Origin: Cyathus striatus
Taxonomy: Eukaryota > Basidiomycota > Agaricomycetes > Agaricales > Nidulariaceae
Assembly (NCBI GenBank): GCA_025738555.1
Contig: JAOVFP010000008.1
Coordinates: forward strand, 2,542,001-2,606,000
Reading direction: 5' to 3'
Length of the DNA stretch: 64,000 nucleotides
Shown here piece after piece: positions 49,200 through 61,354 of the stretch. The translations under genes were made by a program, and so were the position numbers. The notes under the pieces are model-generated. The model made no database searches, was not told the DNA's origin, and saw nothing but the letters and a program-made list of their open reading frames with translations. The first letter of the stretch is position 1. Each line of letters starts with the position of its first letter.

Positions 49200-50720
49200 G
49201 ACATAGTTCGCATATGCGCTGCGCTGTCGGCGGTCGCGTCACATGCCATCGATCTCGTCGACGCTTTGGGAATTGACTCAACAACATGCAAGAACCATGT
49301 ACAGGATAGGATTCGGTGTCGATTCCTACCTCACATGAAATCCGACGTACAAGTGTCTATATAGCAACTTTATGGGCTGTTCAAACTTCGTCACTGATCT
49401 TGCTATGCCGGTTGTTGCCACTAGCAAGGTCGTCGAGAAGCACCTCCTAACTGGACAAACATCACCGGCTCATTGAATATCATTTGCTTTGAACCAATGA
49501 CATAGACAAGCCTGACAGTGACGCTTTGCTATGGAAAACGAATGGGCTCGGTGGGACGCATACAGGGAAACAGGGTTGGTGAGGTGTCTGGACAACCTAG
49601 TATGTGTTTCACGAGACCTTGACGTGTCGTACTATAGACTCAATTTTGTTAGGCATATACCTACATGACTGAAAAGTCAACACGTCGAGGAGCCCTCGAG
49701 CGTCTTTCGGAAAACGCACACGCAGGCATTTATCTGACATCTACCCTCACCTACCTAGTTGAGCAATCATCGACTCGAGGAGCCCTAGCGCGTCTTTCAG
49801 GAGAGATTTCAACAGGCAGACATTTCTCTGCCCTCCCTATGTATATCTGCTTCCAGTGCCCAACACGACATCCTTCAACGTCTCCGAACTCGGGAAGTCC
49901 CCACCAAGCTGCGCCAGCATCTTTTCTATGTACATCATGATTGTCCAATGCTGCTGCCGCGCCAATATAATTCACGTTCGACAAGGACTCTCCAGGGGCC
50001 ACAGTAGGATGGGAGCTCTATCCGCTTTCATCCCCTCTACCTCGTACGCCATTGCAGCCACGTCACTAACCTCTGAAGTTCAGTATGCGAGCTATTCGTT
50101 GTTGTTTCCTTGCGGTTATCCACGGGCTTGTTGCGTTCGTTACTCGTCAGACGAATGCATCACTATGGGTTTGCGTATGGTAGCAGAAGGTTGTCCAGAG
50201 CCACCTCCACCTAGTCTCTACGTCTTTATTGCCAGTTTCGACTTCACGGTCGAGGTGGAAGATGGCCTTCTCTTGTGTCCTTCGCTTCCAGCTATCGACG
50301 GCTGACTGTCTGTACGTCCACCTAGCTCCATAGCGAATCTCCTAACTCGCTGCTTGTATAGTTGTCACCTTCGCCCCTGCACCTTCCTCTACAACTGTCA
50401 TTACATATTTTGTCGTTTCCGCGGCTAGAAGGCAACATCGTGATTATGACACTGCTGCTCCCCAGGTTCATTGTCTCGTGGATCGCATGAGGAAGAAGGT
50501 TCTGCAACATTCCTAGGCAGCAGCGTTGTTCAGATCGCTGTGACGATAGATGTCACATGTCACTGCAATGCCTCTGGGTCCATTTAAGTCGAAGAGAGTA
50601 CCGCGGTAGTAAGCACATTTCTACATCAGCCTCCTGATAAGAGGAGCGCGTTGGGAGACATAAAAAGAATGTCGCAGCTCCTCTGCATTTCTCCTGCAAT
50701 TACTACGAACACATCGTGTA
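49200..50720. repeat. Copy 1 of a dispersed non-coding repeat of about 2 kb
   Basis: Shares ordered blocks with 54905-56900 and 61355-63700: TTTTGTTAGGC...TACNTGACTGA, TCGAGGAGCCC, the CTGCCCTCCCTA...CTTCCAGTGCCC block, the CTGCTGCCGCG/CTGCAGCCGCG block and GACGAATGCATCACTA. No conserved open frame. Confidence 0.65.
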
Positions 50721-51103
50721 TTCGTTCTCCTTATTTCCCTTAGATATCTACGTCAGCACATGTAACCTTTCTTCTGTGACGCAGGGACACAAAATGGCAA
50801 AGCTGGCAGCGTCAGGTGTCTTTGACAAGCATAGGTCTGAGTTCCAAGAAGCTATTGTACTCGTATTCGTGCTTATGGCTGTGGTTTGAGACGACGAAGC
50901 CCGGGACGTGCGGTACCGTAGAAGGGCATTCTACTGACAGGCGGTGTCCTGGAGCGCTGTGGAATAAAAGTGATCAAGAGCTTAGATGTGGTGGTTATGG
51001 GTATGTGTGAGGGAGGGGATATGTTTTGTTGGAGACCCGTCGTCGCTGCGAGTGTCAACCGGCTAGGATTCTATCGTGTGAAAGTGGTTGAAATGCTAAC
51101 TTA

Positions 51104-52057
51104 CACCTCAGACAAGGTCGAATCGGAGTAAGGTAAATATGGTACAAACAGATGTTGTTAACAATTAGAATAATGATCAAAATTTGTTATTATGTCAGAT
51201 TTATGTCCATATTGTAAGTCGGAATGAACATTTGCTCCGCGTCCCAATTGTTCAAACCGATTATGAATATGCCACAGTCCCATATCCATTGTTAGCCAAT
51301 TGGAAAATTTTCGGTAAGAATATTTTGACGTTACATACTTTGACTCTGTTTTATTATCTGTACAATAAACCAATCCACGTTCCCTTTCTGAAATTGTTTA
51401 TAAATATTGTAGAGGTGAAAGGTGCGTTGCTACCTAAACAAAGAAATTAGTAAGCGAGTCGGTGAACATCCGTTCGACCTTGTGTTCTAAGATGTCAAGA
51501 AAGGGGGGAATGTTCACTTGATTGCAAATGTGTAGGTACAAGGATTTTATAGAAAATTAAAATAAAGAGTGTACTTAATGAGGAATGGTTAATAAAACGG
51601 AAATTAAGAGTGTTTAAATCGTAGATTTATGAAAGAAAATGGTAAGGTATGAAACAGAAAACATACCAATGAATAGAAAGAAAGTTTAAAGAATAAAACT
51701 TGAGTAGAGACAAACACGGCCTTTGGTAACACTAATTCCGGTATTCTGTGGAGCTTGGTAGTGCGCAGTATCGATGATCTTGAGTAATTGCGGCGTCCGA
51801 GCTATGCAAGAGAGTGTCGGCGTTGGAGGGAAATGAGGGAGAGCGCGAGAGTGCGCGCGCGTGAACGCGCACAAACGCGTCGACGCACGCATCAGCTGAT
51901 TACGTAATGAGATCGGTAAAATATCGAATTTTGTAGTGCAGGCGAAACGCCTGCTCTACAATATGTATGGCAAATATATTTGGTGACATATTCTAAATTT
52001 TAACTAAATATGTTTGTACCATATTTACCCTTCCCCGATTTTACCCTGTCTGAGGTG
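51104..52057. mobile_element. 954-bp inverted-repeat element with TTA duplication (PIF/Harbinger-like MITE)
   Basis: Ends CACCTCAGACAAGG (left) and CACCTCAGACAGGG (right, complemented), with further matching to GGTAAATATGGTACAAACA over about 45 bp. TTA flanks both sides (51101-51103, 52058-52060), the size typical of PIF/Harbinger. The body is AT-rich except for an abrupt GC-rich alternating purine-pyrimidine tract at about 51840-51892. The one 88-codon frame (51184-51450) has no recognisable domain. Confidence 0.6.
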
Positions 52058-52298
52058 TTAATACAGTACGGAGCGCTGGATTTGAGGCTTGCACAGCCCA
52101 AGCACAGCCTCTTGGGCAGCTCTGATATATAAAGGCTGTTAGTATAGGGTTAAGTGCACTGCCTAGGAATTTCTCGTGTACCGAATAGTCGATACTGCAT
52201 CTGCCTGGTGTTCAAAATCTCGACACTCAGATTCAATCATCCACGGCAAACGAATCTCTAATACATGGTGGAGGTGATCAATCTCTGTGAATTACACT

Positions 52299-52406
52299 AT
52301 GCATATAGATATCAACATTCCTATTTCAGACTGCGCCGATATTTCTACAGAAGTACTTAGTGAGCCAATACCCCGAGAGAAGACAACCCAGAACACCCAA
52401 TTATAA
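52299..52406 (+). other. Upstream open reading frame before the TPR gene
   Basis: A 35-codon frame begins ATGCATATAGAT and stops at 52404-52406, ten bases before the main ATG. It is in the same frame as the main gene. If transcribed in the leader it could limit translation; alternatively the transcript starts after it. Confidence 0.3.
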
Positions 52407-52415
52407 CACCCAGAA

Positions 52416-54556
52416 ATGAGTGCCGAGAACCTTGCAGAATCTAATATCCAATACATGGCTGAAGAACATCCTGATACCATTCGAGAAATGGTCAATATGA
52501 TTAGTATATACTCGAATCAAGGAAAATGGGCCGAGGCAGAAGAACTGCAAGTGCGAGTCCTGGAGCTCTATACCACAACTTTTGGTGAAGAGCACCCCGA
52601 TACTATTCGAGAAATGGAAAATCTGGCTAGTGTACACTCAAATCTAGGAAAGTGGACGGAGGCAGAAGGGCTGCAGATCGAAGCCCTGGAACTGTATGAC
52701 AGGATTTTGGGTCAAGAACACCCCAATACCATTCGAACAATGAAAAATTTGGCTAGTGTATACTCAGCACAAGAAAAATTTATGGATGCAGAAAAATTGC
52801 AAATACAAACCCTAGAAATGTATACCAGGCGTTTTGGTCGAGATCACCCCGAAACCATTCAAGCAATGTCCAATCTGGCTAGTGTATACTCAGCACAAGA
52901 AAAATTTATGGATGCAGAAAAACTGCAAATACAAATCCTAGAAATGTGGACTAGGCATTTGGGTCAAGAGCACTCCGATACCATTCGAGCAATGTCCAAT
53001 CTGGCTAGTGTATACTCAGCACAAGGAAAATTTATGGATGCAGAACAACTGCAAATACAAATCCTAGAAATACATACCAGGCTTTTGGGTCGAGAGCACC
53101 CCGATACCATTCGAGCAATGTCCAATCTGGCTAGTGTATACTCAGCACAAGGAGAATTTATGGATGCAGAAAAACTGCAAATACAAATCCTAGAAATACA
53201 TACCAGGCTTTTGGGTCGAGAGCACCCCGATACCATTCGAACAATGTCCAATCTGGCTAGTGTATACTCAGCACAAGGAAAATTTATGGATGCAGAAAGA
53301 CTGCAAGTACAGATCCTAGGAGTGTGGACCAGGCTTTGTGGTCAAGAGCACCCCTATACCATTCAAGCAATGTCCAATCTGGCTAGTGTATACTCTGCAC
53401 AAGGAGAATTTATGGATGCAGAAAAACTGCAAATACAAATCTTAGAAATATATGCCAGGCTTTTTGGTCAAGAGCACCCCTATACTCTTCAAAGCATGTC
53501 TGATCTGGCGAAGACATACTTGAATCAAGGAAATTTGATAGATGCCGAAAAATTACATGGAAATGTTCTGAACATGAGAACTAGGATCCTTGGTGAAGAC
53601 CATCCCGATACCCTCCAAAGCAAGGTCGATATTGAGAGATTGCGAAACCCACGGCAAGATGCAGCGCAAACAGAACCCTACGTCAGAGAAGAAACACATA
53701 ATGGAGGCGAGACGGAACGCACGAATCCGCCGGGGACCCAACACCAAGACCAGGCACCAACTCCACCACAGCCCGACAACACGAATCCGTCGGGAAGTGA
53801 ACACAACCAGACACCTACCACGCCCCCACCCCCACCCCCGCCCTCACCAGGTGACAGGAATGATCCTTTTGAATCAGAATACACATACGATGTTGTATTT
53901 CCTGGAAGTTTTACTCAGACGTCTGAATACTTCAGAGAGGCTCATCACTTTGTCATGCCTAATGCCAGATTCACAGATATCTCAGTCTCGGTACAGAGTA
54001 AGTGTTTCAGCCTGAGATCAATCCCACATTTGACAACTGCTAACTATTGTAAACAGTACATGGCGGTGAAGGATACTTTCTAGCGGCAGGATTGTTCGGA
54101 TGGGTTCTGAAGACTGGAATGTCCATGGAAGCTCCTACAAATGTAGCTCCGCCTTTGCCACAAAGCGCAGCCACCATCGAAATTAAAGTCGAAATTAAGA
54201 ATGGTAATTCAAGTCAAACCTACACTGCAATTATGCCTGCTCGACCCGACGAACATCACCATATTGAAATTGATATACCCAAGGAGGGCGGAATATCTCT
54301 CAAAACTTCTCAGTTTTTTGAAATGCAGGATGTGTATCGAGTAGCCGAAGTACCAGGGTCCTCTGGGAATGCTGGAAACGAGTCAAAAGACAAGGCAGAA
54401 ACGGATTTAGTGCCTAGCATTTATTCCAGTGGTTTACAGTCCTTATCGTTCATGCCGTACTCACGGAAGTCGAAGAGGTTGACGTCAGCGTGGTCCTTGG
54501 TGCTCTGGGGGATGATCCTTTCTACAACTGTTATGCGATACAGTGCATTTGCGTAG
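52416..54556 (+). CDS. High-identity TPR repeat protein with novel C-terminal domain and membrane tail
   Basis: 693 aa from two exons, 52416-53997 and 54057-54556; the 59-nt intron has GTAAGT and AACAG ends and keeps phase. Nine 42-aa tetratricopeptide repeats (about aa 14-400) of the NLASVYSAQGKF.DAE.LQIQ.LE, G.EHPDTI type known from fungal kinesin-light-chain-like and NB-ARC proteins. A charged, proline-rich linker with a run of seven prolines follows. Then comes a compact region (SEYTYDVVFPGSF... to EMQDVYRV, about aa 485-630) that I do not recognise. The C-terminus has a basic patch (SRKSKR) followed by a single hydrophobic stretch (SAWSLVLWGMILSTTVM), which looks like a tail anchor. No NB-ARC or effector domain is visible. 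TPRs usually bind proteins, so the likely role is a membrane-attached adaptor or receptor, possibly for recognition. Confidence 0.85.
52720..53480 (+). repeat. 126-bp tandem repeats inside the TPR gene
   Basis: The block GCAATGTCCAATCTGGCTAG recurs at 126-bp steps with almost no third-position change; adjacent units differ by only a few bases over most of their length, while the outer units are diverged. This points to recent expansion or homogenisation of whole repeats. Confidence 0.85.
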
Positions 54557-54904
54557 TACTCCCAAAATAAGCGCACTAGTTAAGTACGTTTTGGGCTTGT
54601 TCAGATGGGAGGTGCTGAAGTATTATATTTTTAGTGGCGCGCATAGATATCTCATGTCAGGGTATACATACTGGTTCTTGAATGAAATGCTCGAACAGTG
54701 AGACGGAGGACATTAACTTTGGCGCAGGTTCATAGCATTGAAATTTCGAACGTTCATGCGAAGGCGATATGTTACACGAGCTACGTGTTACCTATCAGAA
54801 ATTACACTTTATTTTTTAACTTTTTCTTTCTCTGAACGGTATGAAGCTTGTGTAGAAGATCAAGGACATAAAGAAAACTGAATCAGAAAGCAAGCGTGAA
54901 CTGC

Positions 54905-56900
54905 ATGTGGGTGTGGATGTGAACAAACGAACCGACAACAGCGACAAGCTTAGGTAAGGTCATTACGTCGTGAAATAAAGTAGAAGACCTAACGAAGTAC
55001 CTGTCAAGTGGTGCATGAAGGCGTTGTTTTTTGTTGACTTAGTGGCAACTTAAGTCTTAGGAGACATGGCCAAGACATGGCGCGCATTGACCAAACACGG
55101 GGAGGCTAATGCCAAACATGGCGTGATTTCTTTCATCGACGCTTTGATTTCTGGGAGCTTTGAACTCGTCACTCATCTCCCTATGTCGATTGGGAGCTAG
55201 GATAATTGGCTAAAAACTGGCGAGGTCGCTGAGAAGCACCTTCGAACTGAACAAATGGCAAACCTGTGACATGGACAAAACAGTGACGCTTACCTGCGGG
55301 CTCGGTGGGACCAGAGGGAAACAAGGTTAGGGATTCAGAGGTGCCTAGACAACCTAGTACGTGTTTCACGCGATCCTGACGTGTCGTATTACCAACTCAA
55401 TTTTGTTAGGCTTATACCTACGTGACTGAATAATCATCGAGTCGAGGAGCCCAAGAGCATCATTCAGGAGACCCCCACCCGCAGACGTGTCTCTGCTCTC
55501 CCTACGTATTCCGGCTTTCAGCGCCCAGTGCCCAACACTTCCTTCCCATACCATTGGCCATCTATGAAACCAAGAAGTCTCCGCCAGCATTCCCTCTACA
55601 GAGTCGTCCACTGCTGCAGCCGCGTCGACCCGACTCACGTTCGACCTGTAGAATGCAAGTTCTATCCACAATCACCCCCTTTACGACATCCTCTACTGGT
55701 GCCACGTCAATAGAATCCCTACCATCGCTCAACGCCAACTTCTGAAGTTCAGTATGCGAGCGTGTTGTTCTTCCCTTCAACGCAGTCATCGACGGGCTTG
55801 CTGTCTTTGTTGCTTGTCAGACGAAGGCATCACTACGGCTTCGCGTATGATAGTGGAAGTTTGTCTTCCAGAGCCACTGCCACCTGGTCTCTACCGAAGA
55901 CGGGGACGTCTTACGTTACTCACTTTCAGCCATCGACGGCCTGACTGTATCTGTTCATCTGACAAACACATGTACCAGCGCTGCTTCGCGTATGGTAGAA
56001 GAACTTAACATACTCCTCAACCTCCGCATCTGGATACACCGCCAATCTTTGATTTCACTGCATATATAGAAGTTTTCAGCGTCACCCCTCACCTACCTGT
56101 ACAACTTTCTTATGACGGCCTACATCTTTCATGTCCACAGTTGCACAGATAGATGTCCGCAATGAGGCTACAAAAGCTTGTGAGGTGTTGTACACTCTCG
56201 TCATGCTCTCTATCAGCGAAGAGACTAGCTGCAGCCCCACCTGTACTGCTAGCCTTACGCATTTACGTCACGTCGTCGTTGTCAGTTTTCTTCCCTGCGT
56301 TTTCCTCAGCCTGGCAGCATCCTCAGGCGTACTGGTATAACATTTACCGATTTCCACCATCAACCTCTAGCTTATCATGAATTGTCGTTAGCTCCCTCCA
56401 ATATTTGCCCTCGCTGGTTTAAAATATGCCCGTTCCATCATTTAAGAAGTGCCAGCTACTCCCGTTATGTTCTCTAACAGAATTCGTGACTTACTTCGTC
56501 TGACGAACACAGCGTAGCACGCATTTCGATAAGCATGGGATACCGGTGTTTAGATACACAAAATACAACAATACACATTGGGAAGCGTCTGTGAACATAT
56601 TTGACCTGGAGCGCTGCTTCATATCTACATGCGCAGTTCTCAGTAGTGACCACCGTCGTAAAATTTCGCGTTCTCCCTGCGTTCTCCTCCACAACGTCAG
56701 CGTCACGTGCCTCACAATCTTTCGCTATAGAACATTCGATCTTCTTAGCCGTAAGACAATACCTTGTTTCTCTGTCTTCCTCTGCGACTCTCGTGCCTTC
56801 ATGGTCGTGGACCCTACTGCGTTCTTACAACCTAAATCTGGAGCTTCTACAACCATGGAGACGACACCTTCGTGGGTATGCTGAATGGAAAGTGTAACAG
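54905..56900. repeat. Copy 2 of the dispersed non-coding repeat
   Basis: Begins with GTGTGGATGTGAA and ATTACGTCGTGAAAT blocks, which recur at 61355-61430, then follows the block order of copies 1 and 3, including CAAACATGGCGTGATTTCTT (55114; also 61503), TCGAGGAGCCC, and AGCTGCAGCCCCACCTG (56228; also 63042). Short open frames here are not conserved between copies. Confidence 0.7.
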
Positions 56901-57285
56901 GACAAAATAGGGGAGTGGTATGGGGTCGGGCAGATGGGGTAGAGAGATGGGCTTGTGCGTCGGATCCTGACTGAGTACTATTGAGACTTCTCGTTACTCG
57001 ACAGTAGGACAGTGTACTGAGTGGTCCGCTCGAGCTCAGGTATTAATAAAAAAGCAACGTATATTGAAAAGTCGGATTCATCTTACATATAGTATAATAT
57101 TGTACGTATTGTAGATGCCTGAGATGCAATGAAATGTACGAGGAGAATGCGACGATAACAAGGAGAGCAATTTGACAGCGAGTACGAGACGAGTAGAGAT
57201 ACGACGAAAGCATAAACAACATTGAAAGATAGAAAGAAATGGATTAAACCATCATACAATGGCCAATGAGAAGTCGAAGGCCTGC

Positions 57286-58989
57286 TCAATTCGGGGACGA
57301 CGGCGCCTCACTGTAAGACTCAAATCCAGTATGGGGGAAATCCCCCCATGGCTGGAAAGAAAGAGAACCATCGAGATTGGGTACCATGGCCTGCGACATG
57401 AAGCCATAGTCAACGTTCTGGTACGACGAAGTTGAAGGGTCGGTGTACTGGTAGCCCGAGCTCCCGTCGAAGTTGGACGAATTTTGAATGGGTAACCCGA
57501 AGTAAAGTTCCTGGTCAATAGACAAGTCGTTTTGTAGCTGGTCCACCGATACGTCGTATCCGTCACCGGTTTGAGGACTCGGAGCGTTGTTGAGATGCCA
57601 GTTGAACGGGTATCCACCCACAGTGTGGAGATCTTGGGGCCGAACTGTTGTAGACGGTACAAACTGGGCGCCAGCATCCTTGACGATAGTCAGTATAAGA
57701 ATTATGTAAATGAATTAGTAGAAATCTTACGGGGTATATGGGCTCGCTATCACTAGCGACGGCGACTCCCGTGGTGCTCGTGTTGTTTTCGAAGGCAGGG
57801 GCATAAACGGTGGCATCCAAGCTGGAAGTCAGTAACTGGCCAGGATCAGTGGGAAGAATTGCATCCCAGTCGACCCGTTCGTATGTCTGCGGATGAAGAC
57901 TTTCCAAAGCTGAGGTGGATTGCTGCGCGCGGGGTCGTGCCGAAAACTGGAACGGTGACGACTATCAGGTGGAAATCAATACATAAAATATACAAACTTG
58001 AACTGTAGGTAGCTTACATCGTACACAGACTCAAGCTGATTGGGGGCTGCCAAACCAGCGGTGGCATTGCTAAAGGCTTGGCTGGGAGCTACCCATTGAC
58101 CTGATGAAAATGCCTGGTTGAAGTAGGACGTTTCGGGTACAGTGGCACCGGCGCCAGCTGAAGTGAAAAGGCCAAGATTCTGATACTGGACAGGATACAA
58201 GAGGGTAGTCATTAAAAAGAATATTTAAATCATTAATAGTCAGCTTACCTGGTTTTGCGACGCCTGGACAGTTTCCTGAGGATAGTACGACGGCACATTT
58301 TGTGTGGCACTGCCGACTCTATAAGCCAACTCGTTCGCAGCGGGCGCGGGGGTTGGATATCGGGAATCAACAGACTCTGAGTCACTACAGTGGTGAGATT
58401 GATGAGTGGCAGTCGTCGAAGTCGAAGATTCAGTGTCCACTGAGCTATCGTCCGACTCAATAGGCCGGCGGGCGTAGGGCACCCATCGGAGCTCTCTAAC
58501 CGGCTCAGCGGCAAACGCTTGCTTCTGCACTGGAGGCAGGGCGGTGGGGGTACAAAACTCGAAAAGGTAAGGAACCTCGTTGGATACACCGTTTGACTGA
58601 GATGAGCCAACAGCCTGTGGCATTGTCGCAGAACAAGCCGTGTTCGCCTTTGGATTCTTCTTCCTCGTTGTCTTCTTCCCATTCTTGTCCTTCTTCTTCG
58701 GATCGAACGTATAACCAGGATATTTCTGCTTGTGTTCCCAATCCTCCAGAGCCGCCTTCCAACCCCAGATATTTTCCTTTTCTTTATCTGTAACACGAAA
58801 TTTCCACTCTTTCGCAATCATTTTAGATAATGTCCCTTGGTCAATCGTTGGCAGACCCTTAGCCTCGTTCTCTTTTGCTATTTCCTTCGCCCTCTTTGAA
58901 CGGTATATTAGAAATTTGTTGGATGGTCTCGGGATGTGTTCAGTGCCAGTATTTCCTGCAGAGGACGAGGAGGAATTGGATCGAGCCAT
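57286..58989 (-). CDS. HMG-box transcription factor B (paralogue of A)
   Basis: 510 aa from four exons: 58989-58249, 58185-58018, 57961-57731 and 57678-57286, all joins in phase 0. HMG box at about aa 17-98 (EHIPRPSNKFLIYRSKRAKE ... LSKMIAKEWKFRVTDKEKENIW ... YPGYTFDPKKK) followed by a strong basic run (KKDKNGKKTTRKKNPK), a likely nuclear signal. A long Ser/Thr-rich region then precedes YQNLGLFTSAGA and TTVRPQDLHTVGGYPFNWHLNN, both shared with gene A. Compared with A, it has an inserted middle region in exon 1 and one extra intron. The box differs strongly from that of A while the C-terminal motifs stay alike, so DNA targets may have diverged while partners are shared (inference). Confidence 0.88.
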
Positions 58990-60150
58990 GATCGCTTTGA
59001 AGTAGATAGGAAGGCGGTAGGAGGAGGATAGGGGAGGGAGGAGGATGAAGGACAGAGAGGAAGGGAACGGGGGGAAACTTGGTTTGACGTGACTAACTTT
59101 ATAGATGGTTGAAGTACTTGAACATTGGTTCGGCTATTTGAGGTCAATGTCTGCTCGGAGGAACCACAATGTCGCGCCGAGGGATATCGGAGTCTCGGGC
59201 AGCAGCATGCGCATACAATGGAGAACTTGTCAATAGGTGGGAAATAAAGCGATTAGGACGAATGTCTTACAAGGCTTTGACTTTTCTTTGAGGGTGTAAG
59301 TAGTTTGAGTTAAGTTCAACATTTCATCGGAATCTTGTCAGGCCACTGAGCAATGAGGTGCATTTATCAGGCTTAGGCTTTTCACAACACTTTCATATTT
59401 TTAGCTGTACACCTTCAGTACACGCAGATATCCTAGAGTTATCATTTTCACCTTTCCTAGATCCCATAAGACCAGGTCTACAGAGCAATCCGATCGTTGG
59501 GGAAAATGCCGTACGGGCGCAAATCCCTTTTTCGGCGTGCGCGCTTAAGATAATGATCTATCGGATAGATTAGATACGAGGCAGCCGCCTCGAGACTCGA
59601 GAACAATGTGTACGGATCACAGGAAGATCACAGGCCGAAAAAGGTCTATATGGCGCATGATCCCTATAGTAACAGGCGTTCGAAAGGAGCTAATCCAATA
59701 AGACAAGATCCTACAGGATTGTAACCCGTGAGAAGCAGCAAAAATGTGACAAAGGTCCTCGATGCTAACAAAGAAAAGGACATACAAGATTTGCAGAGTT
59801 GAATCCTGAGATTGGCCATAGTGCAGTGATTTCCTAAGATAAGTTGCCTTTAGAATGACCCAGAGCACCAAGGTGCTTAAGCATCCTCTGAACTTTAAGT
59901 TTGGAAGAAGCAGCTGCGTGTTCTCCGATAGAGTCCGTTCCAAGATTCGTACAGAAGAGCCTGGCCAAGCGAAAGATTATATTTTCACTTGTTGGTTTAC
60001 TCCTGCTTTAGCTACTTTTGCGAGCAGTGGAATGTCGGAGGACAGCTTGCTGGAGAAGGTTGCACTAGGTAGTAGGAGGTGACGTGGCGAGGAATGATTT
60101 CACCCATTTGTGCATACAACCTCCAATCCCATTTTGGAAGGTGATGATTC
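58990..60150. other. Upstream region of HMG gene B, duplicated
   Basis: Counterpart of 48051-49199. Blocks match in order, including the purine-rich leader and the GTAGGAGGTGACGTGGC block near 60072. No gene assigned. Confidence 0.5.
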
Positions 60151-61354
60151 TTTTAAGACTTTACTTGTCTGAGTCTTAACCCTGAATAAGCAAATCTCTC
60201 TGAGTGCATGTCATGTTCGTACATCCATATTTTAAATCCAACTTTAGCCTGCTTGTAATTTTTATGATACAGAGCCTTTGAAGTTTGCAATCCTATCTTC
60301 GTCGGAGTCGGAAATATCCAGGCGATAATTCTCCGAATCAAGTGCTGGGTCCGTCGGAGTTGTCCGTCTTTATTTTTTTTAATTCCTATGATCGTATCAC
60401 ATATCAATCACCGGTCGCGTAGTACTGCGATCACGGTTTTGTGGCCGGAGAGCTCAGACCGTTTGGTGGCCACCCATGCTAGTATGACTATACCACTGTG
60501 TGTGTCTTATAGCTACTAATTTATAATTTATATTCTTCACAGTTATGTACTTTTATCGATCGCCCTAACGGCAACTCCTGCTACCTCAAGCCAGTATCTA
60601 CATAGCTCATTCTCGTCGTTGCAGCTCTTTTGCGATGGAATACCGATCGTAGGATGTCAAGCGGAAGTCGAATCATTCAATCCAACTCCGTTTCTTGTAG
60701 CGTCGCACCGCCAATAACCGTGAAGCCTACTGTGTCATTTTATCAGACTACTACTAGCGCACTCCTTCAGTTCGACAACGCCCCTTACTATTCGTTGTTT
60801 TATAGACATCATTATCAACTTCTTCCCTGGGGCCTACTCTACGACTTCATTATCGCAGCCTACTAAAACCACACATACCCTCGGACTCGCTGCGGTAATC
60901 ATATGCGGAATTATCGCTGGCATCCCATATGACGTCAAAGGGAGTTACTAGCTTCAGAGGCCGTCCTATCTAAACACCTGGATCCAGCTGTTCAAAGCGC
61001 TTCTATCCTGAGACCGTTTTTGTACTATAATAATTGCTTAACAAAGCGATGCTGTCCCAGCTGTTGTGGTTCGGAATAGTAGCAGACGGGATGAACAGGA
61101 TACCCGGGGATCTTCGGTAGGACCGCGAGCATTTTGGCTACTGGAAGGGAGAAGATTAGCGTCGGTGGTCCAATACTGGTTCGACGCTCTAAGTTTCAAG
61201 AGGTCATTTGAATTGTTCAGGCCTTCTCTCCTGTGGATGTAGTCTGAGAAGACGATATTTTGCTGGAGGCAGTGATCGCTATTGGTCGCTAAGAGGATTC
61301 TACCATGGGATACCGCCGCCGCCACCACCAACCTCCCTTGAGGCTCGAGTGACC
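60151..61354. other. Intergenic region without confident gene
   Basis: Short frames only. An 84-codon minus frame (60407-60153) has a basic composition but no domain I recognise. Possibly decayed repeat sequence. Confidence 0.4.

Noticed and set aside
49665..50305. Open frames on the plus strand in the repeat (for example 49856-50305)
   Set aside because: The corresponding parts of copies 2 and 3 are interrupted in the same frame, so these are not conserved coding sequence.
51184..51450. 88-codon frame inside the Harbinger-like element
   Set aside because: AT-rich, no domain, no transposase motif; likely random.
58245..58817. Arginine-rich 190-codon frame on the minus strand
   Set aside because: It is an out-of-frame shadow of the first exon of HMG gene B.
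46934..58989. Mating-type locus
   Set aside because: HMG boxes are present, but basidiomycete mating loci are defined by homeodomain or pheromone/receptor genes and none is seen here.
60153..60407. 84-codon basic minus-strand frame
   Set aside because: No recognisable domain, no splice partner and no conserved counterpart in the duplicated region.
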